This document shows, one piece after another, positions 32,936 through 43,626 of a stretch of DNA of 64,000 nucleotides. Positions within the stretch are counted from its first letter, which is position 1. Each line of letters starts with the position of its first letter. The notes under the pieces were generated by a model that worked only from the letters and a program-made list of their open reading frames with translations, ran no database searches and had not been told where the DNA came from. The DNA is taken from assembly GCF_018417635.1 (NCBI RefSeq), contig NZ_CP071007.1, positions 3,720,501-3,784,500 on the forward strand, in the 5' to 3' direction. This DNA is from Pseudomonas sp. SORT22 (GTDB taxonomy: Bacteria > Pseudomonadota > Gammaproteobacteria > Pseudomonadales > Pseudomonadaceae). Position numbers and translations under genes: made by a program.

Positions 32936-34314
32936 ATGGCGAACGACTCCCGCCCGGCCGTGCTCGAACTGATCGGCAATACGCCGCTGGTGCGTGTCAG
33001 CCGCTTCGATACCGGCCTGTGCACGCTGTTTCTCAAGCTCGAATCACAGAACCCCGGCGGCTCGATCAAAGACCGCATCGGCCTGGCGATGATCGACGCC
33101 GCCGAGCGCGATGGCCGCCTGCGCCCCGGCGGCACCATCGTCGAAGCCACCGCCGGCAATACCGGCCTGGGCCTGGCCCTGGTCGGCCGCGCCAAGGGCT
33201 ACCGGGTGGTGCTGGTGGTGCCCGACAAGATGTCTACCGAGAAGGTCCTGCACCTCAAGGCCATGGGCGCCGAGGTGCACATCACCCGCTCCGACGTCGG
33301 CAAGGGCCATCCCGACTATTACCAGGATGTCGCTGCGCGGCTGGCGCAGGAAATTCCCGATGCGTTCTTCGCCGACCAGTTCAACAACCCGGCCAACCCG
33401 CTGGCCCATGAGTGCAGCACCGCGCCGGAGATCTGGGCGCAAACCCAGCATGATGTCGATGCCATCGTCGTCGGTGTTGGCTCGGCCGGCACCCTGACCG
33501 GGCTGACCCGCTTCTTTCGCCGCCTGCAGCCGAACCTGGCGATGATACTGGCCGACCCGGTCGGTTCGGTGGTCGCCGAATACAGCCGCAGCGCCACCCT
33601 CGGCACTCCCGGTTCCTGGGCGGTCGAGGGCATCGGCGAGGACTTCATCCCGTCGATTGCCGACCTTTCCAGCGTGCGCCAGGCCTACTCCATCAGCGAT
33701 GAAGAAAGCTTCGATCACGCCCGCCAACTGCTGCGCGCCGAAGGCATTCTCGGCGGCTCTTCAACCGGCACCTTGCTGGCGGCAGCGCTGCGCTACTGCC
33801 GCGAGCAAACCGAACCGAAGCGGGTGGTCAGTTTTGTTTGCGACACCGGCACCCGCTACCTGTCCAAGGTCTACAACGACCAGTGGATGACCGACCAGGG
33901 CCTGCTGGCGCGCAAACACTATGGCGACTTGCGCGACCTGATCGCGCGGCGTTTCGAGGATGGCCGGGTGATCAGCGTCGGCCCCGACGACACCCTGCTC
34001 ACCGCCTTCCAGCGCATGCGCCTGGCCGATGTCTCGCAACTGCCGGTGCTGGTCAACGGCCAGAAGCTGGTCGGGGTGATCGATGAGTCCGACATCCTCC
34101 TCGGCGTGCACCAGGACGCTTCGCACTTTCACTTGAGCGTGGCCAGCGCGATGACCGCCAAGCTCAAGCTGGAAACCCTGGGCCCCAGCGCCAGCCTGGC
34201 ACAGCTGCAGGCCGAGCTCGACCGTGGGCTGGTGGCGATCATTGAAGACGCTGCCGGCTTTTACGGCGTGATTACCCGTGTCGATTTGCTCAATCACCTA
34301 CGCAGGTCCTTACC

Positions 34315-34318
<4 letters not shown>
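32936..34318 (+). CDS. cbs: Cystathionine beta-synthase
   Basis: 460 residues. The PLP domain (1-~330) has ELIGNTPLVRVSRF, the Schiff-base Lys in NPGGSIKDRIGLAMI, VEATAGNTGLGLAL, GVGSAGTLTGLTRFF and the phosphate loop GGSSTGTLLA. Two CBS domains follow (about 340-455; VISVGPDDTLLTAFQRMRLADVSQLPVL and VASAMTAKLKLETLGPSASLAQLQ), absent from plain cysteine synthases. It joins serine and homocysteine into cystathionine. It overlaps the next gene by ATGA; the pair makes cysteine from homocysteine, as PA0399/PA0400 do in P. aeruginosa. Confidence 0.92.
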
Positions 34319-35493
<1,175 letters not shown>

Positions 35494-35526
35494 GCGCTCG
35501 GGGTGCTGGTGGCTGGGTGAGCGGGC

Positions 35527-36660
35527 TTAGTTCACCATCACCTCGTCCAGTGCCTGCTCAAGGGTGCTGACCGTGCGCTCGATATTGTGCAGCTTTTCGA
35601 GCCCGAACAGGCCGATGCGGAAGGTCTGGAAGTCGGCCGGCTCGTCGCATTGCAGCGGCACGCCGGCGGCGATCTGCAGGCCCTGGACGGCAAATTTCTT
35701 GCCGTTCTTGATATCGCCATCATCGGTGTAGCTCACCACCACGCCAGGGGCCTGAAAGCCGGCTGCGGCCACGCTTTTGATGCCTTTGCCGGTCAACATT
35801 GCACGCACCCGATCGCCCAGAGCCTGTTGCTCGCCGCGCAGCTTGTCGAACCCGTAGGCTTGCATCTCTTTCATCACCTCGTTGAATCGCGCAAGGGAAT
35901 CGCTGGGCATGGTCGCATGGTAGGCATGCCCGCCCTGCTCATAAGCCTGCATGATCTGCAGCCACTTTTTCAGGTCGCAGGCAAAGCTGCTGCTTTGCGT
36001 CTGCTCGATCCGCTCGAGGGCCAAAGCGCTGAACATCACCAGGGCGCAGCAAGGGGAAGCGCTCCAGCCTTTTTGCGGTGCGCTGATCAGCAGGTCGACT
36101 GCGCATTTGTGCATATCCACCCAAATCGTGCCTGAGGCGATGCAGTCCAGCACGAACAGGCCACCCACCGCATGCACGGCATCACCAACGGCTCGTAGGT
36201 AATCATCGGGCAGGATAATCCCTGAGGAGGTTTCAACGTGAGGGGCGAAGACAACCTGTGGCTTGTGCGTCGCAATGGCTGCCAGCACTTCGTCCAGAGG
36301 GGGTGGCGCGTAGGCCGCCTGGCGACCCGCGTCGAGCGGCCGGGCTTTGAGCACCGTGGTGGCCGCCGGGATATTGCCCATCTCAAGGATCTGGCTCCAG
36401 CGAAAACTGAACCAGCCGTTGCGTATCACCAGGCATTGCTGGGCGCTGGCAAACTGTCGCGCAACCGCTTCCATGCCGAACGTGCCGCTGCCCGGGACCA
36501 CCGCAACAGCCTGGGCGTTGTAGACCTGTTTAAGGGTCATGGAAATGTTGTTCATCACGCCTTGAAATGACTGCGACATGTGGTTGAGCGAACGGTCGGT
36601 GTAGACCACCGAGTACTCGACCAGCCCCTCAGGATCAATACTGGGATATAGCTTTGACAT
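35527..36660 (-). CDS. Class V aminotransferase
   Basis: 377 residues, fold type I PLP enzyme. VVPGSGTFGMEAVARQFAS for phosphate binding, HVETSSGIILPDDYLRAVGDAVHAVGGLFVLDCIASG, the PLP lysine in LLISAPQKGWSASPCCALVM, and a C-terminal RIGLFGLEKLHNIERT with the carboxylate-binding Arg. It resembles alanine-glyoxylate or serine-glyoxylate aminotransferases, and 2-aminoethylphosphonate transaminases are another possibility. Single gene, convergent with the gamma-lyase; lower GC than the neighbours on its right. Confidence 0.82.
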   Translation of the reverse strand: MSKLYPSIDPEGLVEYSVVYTDRSLNHMSQSFQGVMNNISMTLKQVYNAQAVAVVPGSGTFGMEAVARQFASAQQCLVIRNGWFSFRWSQILEMGNIPAATTVLKARPLDAGRQAAYAPPPLDEVLAAIATHKPQVVFAPHVETSSGIILPDDYLRAVGDAVHAVGGLFVLDCIASGTIWVDMHKCAVDLLISAPQKGWSASPCCALVMFSALALERIEQTQSSSFACDLKKWLQIMQAYEQGGHAYHATMPSDSLARFNEVMKEMQAYGFDKLRGEQQALGDRVRAMLTGKGIKSVAAAGFQAPGVVVSYTDDGDIKNGKKFAVQGLQIAAGVPLQCDEPADFQTFRIGLFGLEKLHNIERTVSTLEQALDEVMVN

Positions 36661-36693
36661 GGAGTGACTCCTTTGGCAGAGATATCAGTGGTA

Positions 36694-37134
36694 TTACTCG
36701 GGAATGCCGGTCAACGTATGCACTACCCGCATTGCACAAGGCGGTCGAGCCCCTTGCGGGTCGATCTGTTCGCATTTCTTCAGCAGCGGATAGGCATCGG
36801 CAAACTTCATGGCCGCCACTTGTTCAGCGTGCTGCTGCGAAACAAAGCAGTGCTCGAACCGGAAGGCGGCATACACCTCGGGTAGCAGTGCCGGATAATC
36901 GTAAACCTCGTCGACGATACTCTTTAGCATCTTTGACATCTGCCCGTCGGCCGCGGGGGAAATCCTCGTGAGCAGATCATCCTTGGCGACGCCCGCTTGC
37001 CTGGCCGCAATGACTTCCTTCGACGCACCGATGGATGCCTGCATCCCCTGCGGAAACGGACAATCAGACGCCGCCAATGCCGAGGCCGACGCCATGCAAC
37101 TCAGTAAAGTGAAAACAGCAGCCATCCTTGTCAT
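36694..37134 (-). CDS. Exported protein of unknown function
   Basis: 146 residues with a signal peptide (MTRMAAVFTLLSCMASASALA-A). The mature part has four Cys (DCPFPQG, EHCFVSQQ, KKCEQID, PPCAMR), probably two disulfides, and mostly helical segments (SKEVIAARQAGVAKDDLL, SKMLKSIVDEVYDYPALLPEVYAAFR). No family recognised. It lies 33 bases upstream of the aminotransferase start on the same strand and may share its transcript. Confidence 0.65.
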   Translation of the reverse strand: MTRMAAVFTLLSCMASASALAASDCPFPQGMQASIGASKEVIAARQAGVAKDDLLTRISPAADGQMSKMLKSIVDEVYDYPALLPEVYAAFRFEHCFVSQQHAEQVAAMKFADAYPLLKKCEQIDPQGARPPCAMRVVHTLTGIPE

Positions 37135-37322
37135 GGAACTTCCTTATGTGTAGCAAGCATTGTTGAAATAAGCTGCGGATTCTAACCGATACCAGATGAT
37201 GCGCTCCATTGACCTGGTCCGCTGCGGGGTTTGGCTATGTATATCGACGGTCGAAGTCAGGCTGTCGCTACCGCCACGCCGTGGCGCGCAGGCATGGTGA
37301 ATCGCAGACGGAGGTCAATTAC

Positions 37323-37700
37323 ATGAAAATTTCGAAGGCATGTCTGGAGCCTGTTATTCACGCACTGGAGGCGAGCCTGCTTGAACGCAAGACTCGCCTT
37401 GATCGCGACATGCTGACCCGCCTGCTGGCTCAGGACTTCGTCGAGTTTGGCGCGGAGGGTATCGCCTGGAACCGGTCACAAACCATCGACGCTTTGCTGG
37501 TGCAGGATTTTGTCCAGCGTCAGATCACCGATTTTCAGATTCGTATCCTCTCCGAAAAGGTGGTGCTGGCCACCTATCGGTGCACTGTCGATAGCCCGAG
37601 CGGCACCCGTGATTCTTTGAGAAGCTCCATCTGGCGTCGGCTGGGAGACGATTGGCAGATGGCATTCCACCAGGGTACGACAAGGGCAGCAGAAATTTGA
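37323..37700 (+). CDS. SnoaL/DUF4440-like (NTF2 fold) protein
   Basis: 125 residues from ATG 37323 (GGAGG 8 bases upstream). IHALEASLLERKTRLDRDMLTRLLAQDFVEFGAEGIAWNRSQTIDAL, IRILSEKVVLATYRC and SSIWRRLGDDWQMAFHQGT follow the DUF4440 layout: an acidic helix pair, then a curved sheet ending in a Trp/His strand. Such proteins bind small ligands or act as minor hydrolases or isomerases; no specific role can be given. Confidence 0.78.
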   Translation: MKISKACLEPVIHALEASLLERKTRLDRDMLTRLLAQDFVEFGAEGIAWNRSQTIDALLVQDFVQRQITDFQIRILSEKVVLATYRCTVDSPSGTRDSLRSSIWRRLGDDWQMAFHQGTTRAAEI

Positions 37701-37727
37701 TCAGCTATTGGTGCCATGCTTGGGTGA

Positions 37728-37800
37728 GTGGCCGCTATGGGTCGAAAGGGGTCATCCGGGAACGGCAGCTAACGACCCGAAGCTGCCCTTCGCACTGCGT
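37728..37800. repeat. Pseudomonas intergenic repeat remnant, copy 2
   Basis: GGCCGCTATGGGTCGAAAG at 37730-37748 is identical to 23550-23568. Downstream, ACGACCCGAAGCTGCCC is its imperfect reverse partner, suggesting a hairpin-forming intergenic repeat. Confidence 0.5.
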
Positions 37801-37843
37801 ATGAACTGTCGGTAAGATCCCTTTTCCCAACCAGCACGAACAG

Positions 37844-38113
37844 ATGCCAATGGCCCAACCGACGACACTAACCAGCATCATTGGCCCTTGGAAAGGAGAG
37901 GCGCCGACAACGTTACTACAACGCTGTCGAGATGCCTGGGACACGCCCTTTAAAGAGCTTTCAGATCTCATGGTCGCTACTTTTCTGAATCAGCGAATCG
38001 CAGTTCCTCAAATGTTGGCTGAGGCCAGGCGGCGGTTGGATACAGAGCCCCGCGATGACACGGAATACTTCGAAGGCCAGCTACTTGAGGCAGTTATCGG
38101 AGCTGACAACTGA
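37844..38113 (+). CDS. CdiI-like immunity protein, orphan
   Basis: 89 residues. The order SIIGPWKGEAPTTLLQRCRDAWDTPFKELSDLMVATFLNQ, IAVPQMLAEARRRL and YFEGQLLEAVI follows the family annotated as contact-dependent growth inhibition immunity (CdiI_2-like): a short head, a helix ending LNQ (usually IxQ), a Pro-helix, and a closing GDLL-like motif (here GQLL). No toxin gene is next to it. It may be a decoy immunity gene left from, or collected against, toxins of relatives. Family assignment is by pattern memory. Confidence 0.6.
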   Translation: MPMAQPTTLTSIIGPWKGEAPTTLLQRCRDAWDTPFKELSDLMVATFLNQRIAVPQMLAEARRRLDTEPRDDTEYFEGQLLEAVIGADN

Positions 38114-38298
38114 CCGCTTTGGGCCGTCAGCTGCCCCGAATGTAGACGGACTTTCTACATTGCGGAACGTCACTTGCGAAGGGTGTGGTGGTACAGAAAT
38201 GGTACGAGGAAATTGAGCTGAGTCTACAAGCCAGTGTTTTAGTGCGGTTTGTGCTTAGTGCGTCCAATCCATCACATGGACCTTAGCCACTGGCCAAC

Positions 38299-39093
38299 TC
38301 ACAAACCGAGCGCCAACGCTGCAAGCTTCGCCACCTCAAGGGGGGCATCCGGCTCAATGTCGTCCTCGAGCATCCAGGCTGCTGACAACCCCGCCCATGC
38401 GAGCACCCACTGCAACAACCTGTGGCGATCAATTTCGGAGGCGTGTGCCACGACCCCTATACGGCGCTCGAAACACCCTGGAGCCAAAGCGCTTTTGCTA
38501 TCCGGATTGCAGAAAATATTCGCGTAATCGAAGCCGCGCTCACCGTACAGTCCCTTAGGATCGATAGCGAGCCATCCCTTGGCGCCAAAGTCCAAGACAT
38601 TTCCGTGATGGATGTCGCCATGCAGTACCGTGACTTCGCGAGGTGCACCTAAAAGTTGGCGGGCGGTTTCTGCACAGTGTTCAAAGACTCCTCTGTGCGT
38701 TGCCGCTGCGCTCCATAAGGCTTCGAACCGGTTAACCAGGGGGACCAAAGCAGGCAGCGGTTTTGTACTTGGTATGTGGAGGCGGCGGACCACCGCACAG
38801 ATAATACGAGTAGCCTCGTCGTCCTGGCCGCAGCTCACCATGTGCGCCAGGGAGACCGAGCCGTTCGCACGCTCCATGAGTAAGGCCTCACCGTCATGTG
38901 CCAGCACTGGAGCTGCTCCTTCACCGTCCCACCAAGCCATGAGCAGATTGCCTGCCCGCTCTTCCAGCTCTTGCGAAATTTTGAGCATGGCTGGTAGGCC
39001 GTGGTGGCGAACGGGCAGTAGATGTCCATTCAGCGAGGCGAAAGCATCACCGTCGATGGTCAGTTCCCATCGTTTCAAGTATTGATCAAACAT
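38299..39093 (-). CDS. APH(6)-like aminoglycoside/hydroxyurea kinase
   Basis: 264 residues. ALLMERANGSVSLAHMV, then the Brenner-type catalytic motif VTVLHGDIHHGNVLDFG, followed by WLAIDPKGLYGERGFDYANIFCNPD, which is the mark of the streptomycin 6-kinase/hydroxyurea resistance family. The N-terminal nucleotide lobe is short but contains MLKIS with the ATP Lys. Chromosomal homologues often confer little resistance, so the true substrate is uncertain. It sits between the two immunity-like genes with intergenic repeats on both sides. Confidence 0.8.
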   Translation of the reverse strand: MFDQYLKRWELTIDGDAFASLNGHLLPVRHHGLPAMLKISQELEERAGNLLMAWWDGEGAAPVLAHDGEALLMERANGSVSLAHMVSCGQDDEATRIICAVVRRLHIPSTKPLPALVPLVNRFEALWSAAATHRGVFEHCAETARQLLGAPREVTVLHGDIHHGNVLDFGAKGWLAIDPKGLYGERGFDYANIFCNPDSKSALAPGCFERRIGVVAHASEIDRHRLLQWVLAWAGLSAAWMLEDDIEPDAPLEVAKLAALALGL

Positions 39094-39164
39094 GAATTCA
39101 TTAACTTTCGCACTTTCCGGAGCAGCATTATGAATGATTGAGACGTGAGACTAAATGTCCGGTT

Positions 39165-39245
39165 TTGGCGGGTTGCTGCCTTCTCCGACCGGCCGCTTTG
39201 GGTCGATAGCGGTCACTCTGCGACCGGCAGCTGCCGACCCACAGC
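39165..39245. repeat. Pseudomonas intergenic repeat remnant, copy 3
   Basis: GGCCGCTTTGGGTCGATAG at 39191-39209 (17/19 to copies 1 and 2), followed by the partner CGACCGGCAGCTGCCGACCC. A further related stretch, CCCAAAGCGGACGGTGGCAA, is at 39791-39810 in the reverse sense. Confidence 0.45.
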
Positions 39246-39374
39246 GCTCAGCAGCAGGCCTGGCACTGGTGTCGCCCACGACCTGGTGCAGCAGTTGCCC
39301 TGACACCTCTGTACGTACTTCGGTTGCAGTCAAGCATGACTGGTGCGACACCAACCGCTCGGCGGCTCGGAGGG

Positions 39375-39707
39375 TTACTCAAACAACTCCGCGTGCGAGC
39401 CAGGTTTATAGCCATCAATAACAAGGACCTGCGAGATTTCACAGTCCGGATAGATCCACTTGCCCCAGTTGGCCAAAACCCAATCCCTACTGAGGCCCAG
39501 GCATCCTCCATTGCTTTCCCCAGGCAGCCAAACCAGCGGTAGGCCGGCTTTGTACCCAGTGGTAACCATCAGCCCAAAGCGACGATCCTCGTCCAGTGTT
39601 TCGAAAACCATGAAATCCACAACCTCTTCATACGGGTATGAGCCCCTGGCTCTGAATATGGTTCCGCGACTGAAAACCTCATTTGAGCATTCAAGAAGCG
39701 TTGTCAT
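39375..39707 (-). CDS. Imm45-like immunity protein, orphan
   Basis: 110 residues from ATG 39707; a GTG three codons upstream (39716) is an alternative. YPYEEVVDFMVFETLDEDRRFGLMVTTGYKAGLPLVWLPGES, LSRDWVLANWGKWIYPDCEISQVLVI follow the Imm45 pattern (VTGYKAG, then a Trp-Leu-Trp block and a Tyr-x-Asp-Cys strand). Imm45 genes normally sit beside a polymorphic toxin; none is here. Composition is lower in GC than the neighbours, suggesting transfer. Confidence 0.65.
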   Translation of the reverse strand: MTTLLECSNEVFSRGTIFRARGSYPYEEVVDFMVFETLDEDRRFGLMVTTGYKAGLPLVWLPGESNGGCLGLSRDWVLANWGKWIYPDCEISQVLVIDGYKPGSHAELFE

Positions 39708-40030
39708 GAAATTCACTGTTCCTTATGTTCAGGTAGCCCAAGGCGTTGGGCAGTGTACGACAACTGGTGGCTCAAATTCCTGCTGGGCGGCCCAAAGCGG
39801 ACGGTGGCAACGGGCAGTAATCGGCAAAAAGCCGCCCCTGACGAAGCACAGCAATCCGTTGCGACTGAGCGTGACTTTCTTCCAAGCGGCTGCTACAGCC
39901 GCTTGGAAATCGGTTTATTGACCGGTGCTCACGATCGTGGGCGGCAAGGCGGCCTTCATCGCAAGACCAGGCCGTTGAAGTGGCAGCCGATGTGATACAC
40001 ACAAAGCCCTCTGCAACGTCCGGCTCGCAA
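39708..40030. other. Intergenic DNA with decayed repeat, no gene
   Basis: Holds a reverse-sense piece of the intergenic repeat (39786-39860) and an imperfect palindrome CTTCCAAGCGGCTGCTACAG/CCGCTTGGAA (39881-39907). No reading frame has domain content. It covers the 3' flank of the minus-strand TonB receptor and may hold its terminator, perhaps the CCAAGCGG-GCTGCTACAG-CCGCTTGG hairpin, though without a clear T-run. Confidence 0.4.
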
Positions 40031-42457
40031 CTAGTTCTCGTAGCGTAGGGTGATGGCAAAGTTGCGGGGTTCGCCGTAATAGTTTCCGGTGTCTTGACTA
40101 AAAATCGCGGTGTAGTACTTCTCGTCGAAAACATTGTTGAGGTTCAATTGAACGCTCAGGTTCTGGTCGATTCGCAAGTTGGCGTTCAGGTCCACAAGGC
40201 TGTAGGCACTCTGCGAAATCTCGTTCAGGTACAGCTTGCTCTGATGGTAGACGCTGGTCCCCACTCGCCATTGATCCAGCTTTCCTGGCAGCTGATAGGT
40301 GGTGGCGGCCTTGAACAGTCGCTGTGGCGAATTTTCTGTGCCATAAGCGTCACCCTTGTGGGTACCGGCGATGTATTTTGGATGACTGTAGGTGTAGCCC
40401 ATCAAGGCATTCCAGCCGGGCATCAACTCGCCTGAAACCTCTGCCTCGAACCCGCGGTTTCGCACTTTCGCACCCTCGGTGTAGCACCGCGAATCACGCG
40501 TTGGCCCGCAGACACGTCCAGCATCGGGAACGACCTGCGCAAGGCCTGACTGATCCACCTGGAAGAGCGCCAGGGCGGTATTCAACCTGCCATCGAACAG
40601 CTCGTTTTTCACGCCGACTTCGTAGTTACTGCCCGTCGTGGGTTCCAGCAATGTGTTGTCGACGCTGTAGTTGCCCTGCATCTTATAGATCTCGGTATAG
40701 CTGGCGTACACCGAGGTGTTGTCATTGACGTCGTAGACGATGCCGCCGTAAGGGATGACCTTGCGATTTTCCTTGAAGCGGTCCGTCTCCCATGGGCCTT
40801 GGGTGTCGTAATCGACCCAGCTCAAACGGCTGCCGAGAATGACGTGCAGATCATCGAGCGGATTGAGGCGGGTGGCGGCATATATGCCCTTGTCCTTACG
40901 CACATGGCGGCTGGGCGTCAGGCTGCCGACTATGTGCGGTTCAGGGAACTGCGAGGTGTCGAAGTCCAGAATGTCGACGATAGGGTTCACGCTTGATGAG
41001 CCTGTCACGTACTGCAGCCTGTCGCGCCTCATGTTGGTCCCTATCACCACCTCATGCTTGCCCCCCAGCAGGGTGAATGCGCCGTTGAGCGCCGCGTCGA
41101 GATTGATCTGTTCGTCATCGTAACGAGCGCTGTTCGGCCAGTACTGCATCGTCGAATCGGAGTCTTTGCTGTGATACCCAACCTGAGCGAGAAAATCTGC
41201 ATTGGACCAGATCAGATTGGTGGCGACGGTGAGGTTCCAGTCCTCATTGAAGCTGTGCTTGATATCGGCAAAAACGTTGCGGTTGATCTTGTCCAGGTGG
41301 GCCCACTTACCGGCGAACGACTTCGAACGCGAGAAGTTGTAAGAACTGCCATCCAGGTGGGTGGGCAAACCACCCCAGTCGTAGCCGCCGTTATTGTCCT
41401 GCTGGAAAGATGCCCCCACCGCGATCGTGGTCGAGTCACTCAAGTCGGCTTCGCCAATGGTGTAGAACAGCTGATTGTCCTTGTCAGCGTAGTCCTGGTA
41501 GCTATTTCGACTGTTGTACATCAGGACCGTACGGCCACGCAGGGTGCCCTCTGCGTTCAGGGGGCCGCCAACATCGAGTTGCGTGCGGTAGTTGTCCCAC
41601 GAGCCAGCACCGAGCTCCGCCTTGAGTTGGTATTCACGCGTCGGTCGCTTGCGCACCATATTTATCGCCGCAGACGGGTTACCTGCCCCTTGCATCAGGC
41701 CTGTCGCACCTCGGACAATTTCCACCCGGTCATACATGGCCATGTTGTTCACTGACATGACGTCCATCGAGAAACTTTCCGTGACGCTGCTCGGCAGGCC
41801 ATCGAACTGCAAGTCGTCGACCTGGAACCCTCGCGAGTAGTAAAGCGCACGCTCTGTGCCGAACCCTTTAACCGTGCTGATGCCTGTCGCTGCCCTTGCA
41901 ACGTCTTCCAACGACTGCATGTTCTGGTCATCCATCTGTTGCCGAGTGACCACACTGATGGACTGAGGCGTTTCACGCGGCGAAAGCCCCAACCTTGTCG
42001 CCGTGTTGGTAAGGCCAGTGGTGTAGGCGCCGGTCCCCTCAGTTGTCGAAGCCAGCCTGAGTGCATTCACATCGGTAGCGCCCAGCTCCAGCACTGCCGA
42101 ACCAGTCGATAGCTTGCGCAAGGTCAGCGTCTTGTCATTGACGAACTCATAACCGAAACCACTGCCGCTGAGCAGATGATCGAGCGCCTCATTGACCTTG
42201 TAGGGCCCGCTCAACCCAGCGCTGTTCATTCCACTTACCTCGTCGGAATTGAAAATGATGCGCAGGCCGGCTTGATCGGCGAATCGGGTTAGTGCGCTGT
42301 CCAATGGCTGGGCAGCGATATTGAAGAGCTGAGTGAAAGCGAAGGCTTCGGAGCCCCTGGCATGAGCATCGACCGGTGCCAGCAGTCCGAGCAAGGCAGC
42401 CAGTGCCATTGCCTGGCGCAACGAATGCGCACGAGTACGTAAGGAGACATGAAACAT
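40031..42457 (-). CDS. TonB-dependent siderophore receptor with STN signalling domain
   Basis: 808 residues. Signal peptide to about PVDAHA-R; STN domain (about 43-115, FNIAAQPLDSALTRFADQAGLRIIFNSDEV); plug with SPRETPQSISVVTRQQMDDQNMQSLEDVARAATGI; barrel ending YYGEPRNFAITLRYEN. A Cys pair (VCGPTRDSRCYTEG) lies in an extracellular loop. Last gene of a sigma-FecR-receptor module on the minus strand. The substrate is not readable, but the relation to the receptor at 29740-32187 is that of paralogues, not duplicates. Confidence 0.93.
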   Translation of the reverse strand: MFHVSLRTRAHSLRQAMALAALLGLLAPVDAHARGSEAFAFTQLFNIAAQPLDSALTRFADQAGLRIIFNSDEVSGMNSAGLSGPYKVNEALDHLLSGSGFGYEFVNDKTLTLRKLSTGSAVLELGATDVNALRLASTTEGTGAYTTGLTNTATRLGLSPRETPQSISVVTRQQMDDQNMQSLEDVARAATGISTVKGFGTERALYYSRGFQVDDLQFDGLPSSVTESFSMDVMSVNNMAMYDRVEIVRGATGLMQGAGNPSAAINMVRKRPTREYQLKAELGAGSWDNYRTQLDVGGPLNAEGTLRGRTVLMYNSRNSYQDYADKDNQLFYTIGEADLSDSTTIAVGASFQQDNNGGYDWGGLPTHLDGSSYNFSRSKSFAGKWAHLDKINRNVFADIKHSFNEDWNLTVATNLIWSNADFLAQVGYHSKDSDSTMQYWPNSARYDDEQINLDAALNGAFTLLGGKHEVVIGTNMRRDRLQYVTGSSSVNPIVDILDFDTSQFPEPHIVGSLTPSRHVRKDKGIYAATRLNPLDDLHVILGSRLSWVDYDTQGPWETDRFKENRKVIPYGGIVYDVNDNTSVYASYTEIYKMQGNYSVDNTLLEPTTGSNYEVGVKNELFDGRLNTALALFQVDQSGLAQVVPDAGRVCGPTRDSRCYTEGAKVRNRGFEAEVSGELMPGWNALMGYTYSHPKYIAGTHKGDAYGTENSPQRLFKAATTYQLPGKLDQWRVGTSVYHQSKLYLNEISQSAYSLVDLNANLRIDQNLSVQLNLNNVFDEKYYTAIFSQDTGNYYGEPRNFAITLRYEN

Positions 42458-42604
42458 GAAAGCAACCTTTCCCTAGAGTTGGCTGCGCGACTTTAATGTG
42501 AATGATTCGCGCTTCGTATCTACGACGAAACGACGTGAAGGACCTTGCCAAAGAATTTTCATTTTTTTGCAAGGTGCTCTCCGGGAAGGGATGCTGGCCC
42601 TGTA

Positions 42605-43555
42605 TCAGCGCTTGGGCCGCACCAGCGTGAGTAACGGCAACCGAGTGATGCGAAGTGGCTGCGTCTGCTCAAGCGCATTGAGCGCAGCGTGTGGATCATC
42701 CACTTCGAATGTGCCGCTGATACGCCGTGCCGCCAGCGTTTCATCCGTCAGGTAGAGGACGCCTGGGATGTACCGGTCGAGTTCGGCGAGCACCTCACCC
42801 AGCGGCCGCGCATTGAAAATCAATTTGCCTCGCTGCCAGGTGGCGACATCCTGCACATCGACTTCCACCGCCATCTGCGGCGCCAGACCCTGGCGATAGG
42901 CCGTGGATTGCCCTGCGGGCAGACGCAGGGTCTCCCCGCCCGAACTGAGCTGGACTATCCCTTCGCTCACCTGGACGGTGACCGTGTCGCCGCGCTGATC
43001 CACATCGAAACGTGTGCCGATCGCCTGTACATCACCTTGAGCGGCGTGAACAATGAAAGGCCGTGATGAATCCTTGGCAACTTCGAAGAGTGCTTCCCCT
43101 TGATACAGCGTGATGCCACGTTGGTTATGGCTGTAATTCACCGACAGCACGGTGTCACCATTCATCCACAGCCGACTGCCGTCTTCAAGGCGCAATTCCC
43201 GTCGCTCGCCAGGGTCTGTCACATGATCGGCATAGAGCGCTGACCAGGGGCGTTGCAGCGCTGCACTGAACACCACTATTGCAACACAAGCAGCCATGCC
43301 GGCTGCCCATAAGGCGCGTGCAGGTTTACGACGCTTCTCGGGGGGCGGAGCAACGAATTGTCGGGCTTTTTGTGTGAGGGGGAACGCGCCCCACAATGCC
43401 TCGGCCCTGCTTGCGGCGTGAGCATGGAACGCAGAGCGCTGGCACCAGTTGTCATAGGCCAGGTGATCGGCTGTAGTAGCCCGACCTGAGTGCAGATGCA
43501 CCAGCATCTCGATGGCCTGGTCTTCCAGATCGGAAGGATCAACACTGTCGGTCAT
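42605..43555 (-). CDS. FecR-type anti-sigma/sigma regulator
   Basis: 316 residues from ATG 43555 (MTDSVDPSDLEDQAIEMLVHLHSG), which gives the usual FecR beginning; ATG 43630, overlapping the sigma stop, would add 25 atypical residues. DUF4880 part to about residue 65, membrane segment ARALWAAGMAACVAIVVFSAAL, FecR domain (HVTDPGERRELRLEDGSRLWMNGDTVLSV, GTRFDVDQRGDTVTV) and C-terminal DUF4974-like (RISGTFEVDDPHAALNALEQ). Role as in the other module: passes the receptor signal to the sigma factor. Confidence 0.9.
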   Translation of the reverse strand: MTDSVDPSDLEDQAIEMLVHLHSGRATTADHLAYDNWCQRSAFHAHAASRAEALWGAFPLTQKARQFVAPPPEKRRKPARALWAAGMAACVAIVVFSAALQRPWSALYADHVTDPGERRELRLEDGSRLWMNGDTVLSVNYSHNQRGITLYQGEALFEVAKDSSRPFIVHAAQGDVQAIGTRFDVDQRGDTVTVQVSEGIVQLSSGGETLRLPAGQSTAYRQGLAPQMAVEVDVQDVATWQRGKLIFNARPLGEVLAELDRYIPGVLYLTDETLAARRISGTFEVDDPHAALNALEQTQPLRITRLPLLTLVRPKR

Positions 43556-43626
43556 GGGTTCTTCAAGCTTGGAAGTGTGAAGAGGCGTCAGAGTCTGGGG
43601 GGGCACGTTCGTATAAGGCAAGCGGT

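Noticed and set aside
37844..39707. Complete contact-dependent inhibition locus
   Set aside because: No cdiA or cdiB, no Rhs or other toxin gene is present; only immunity-like genes are seen.
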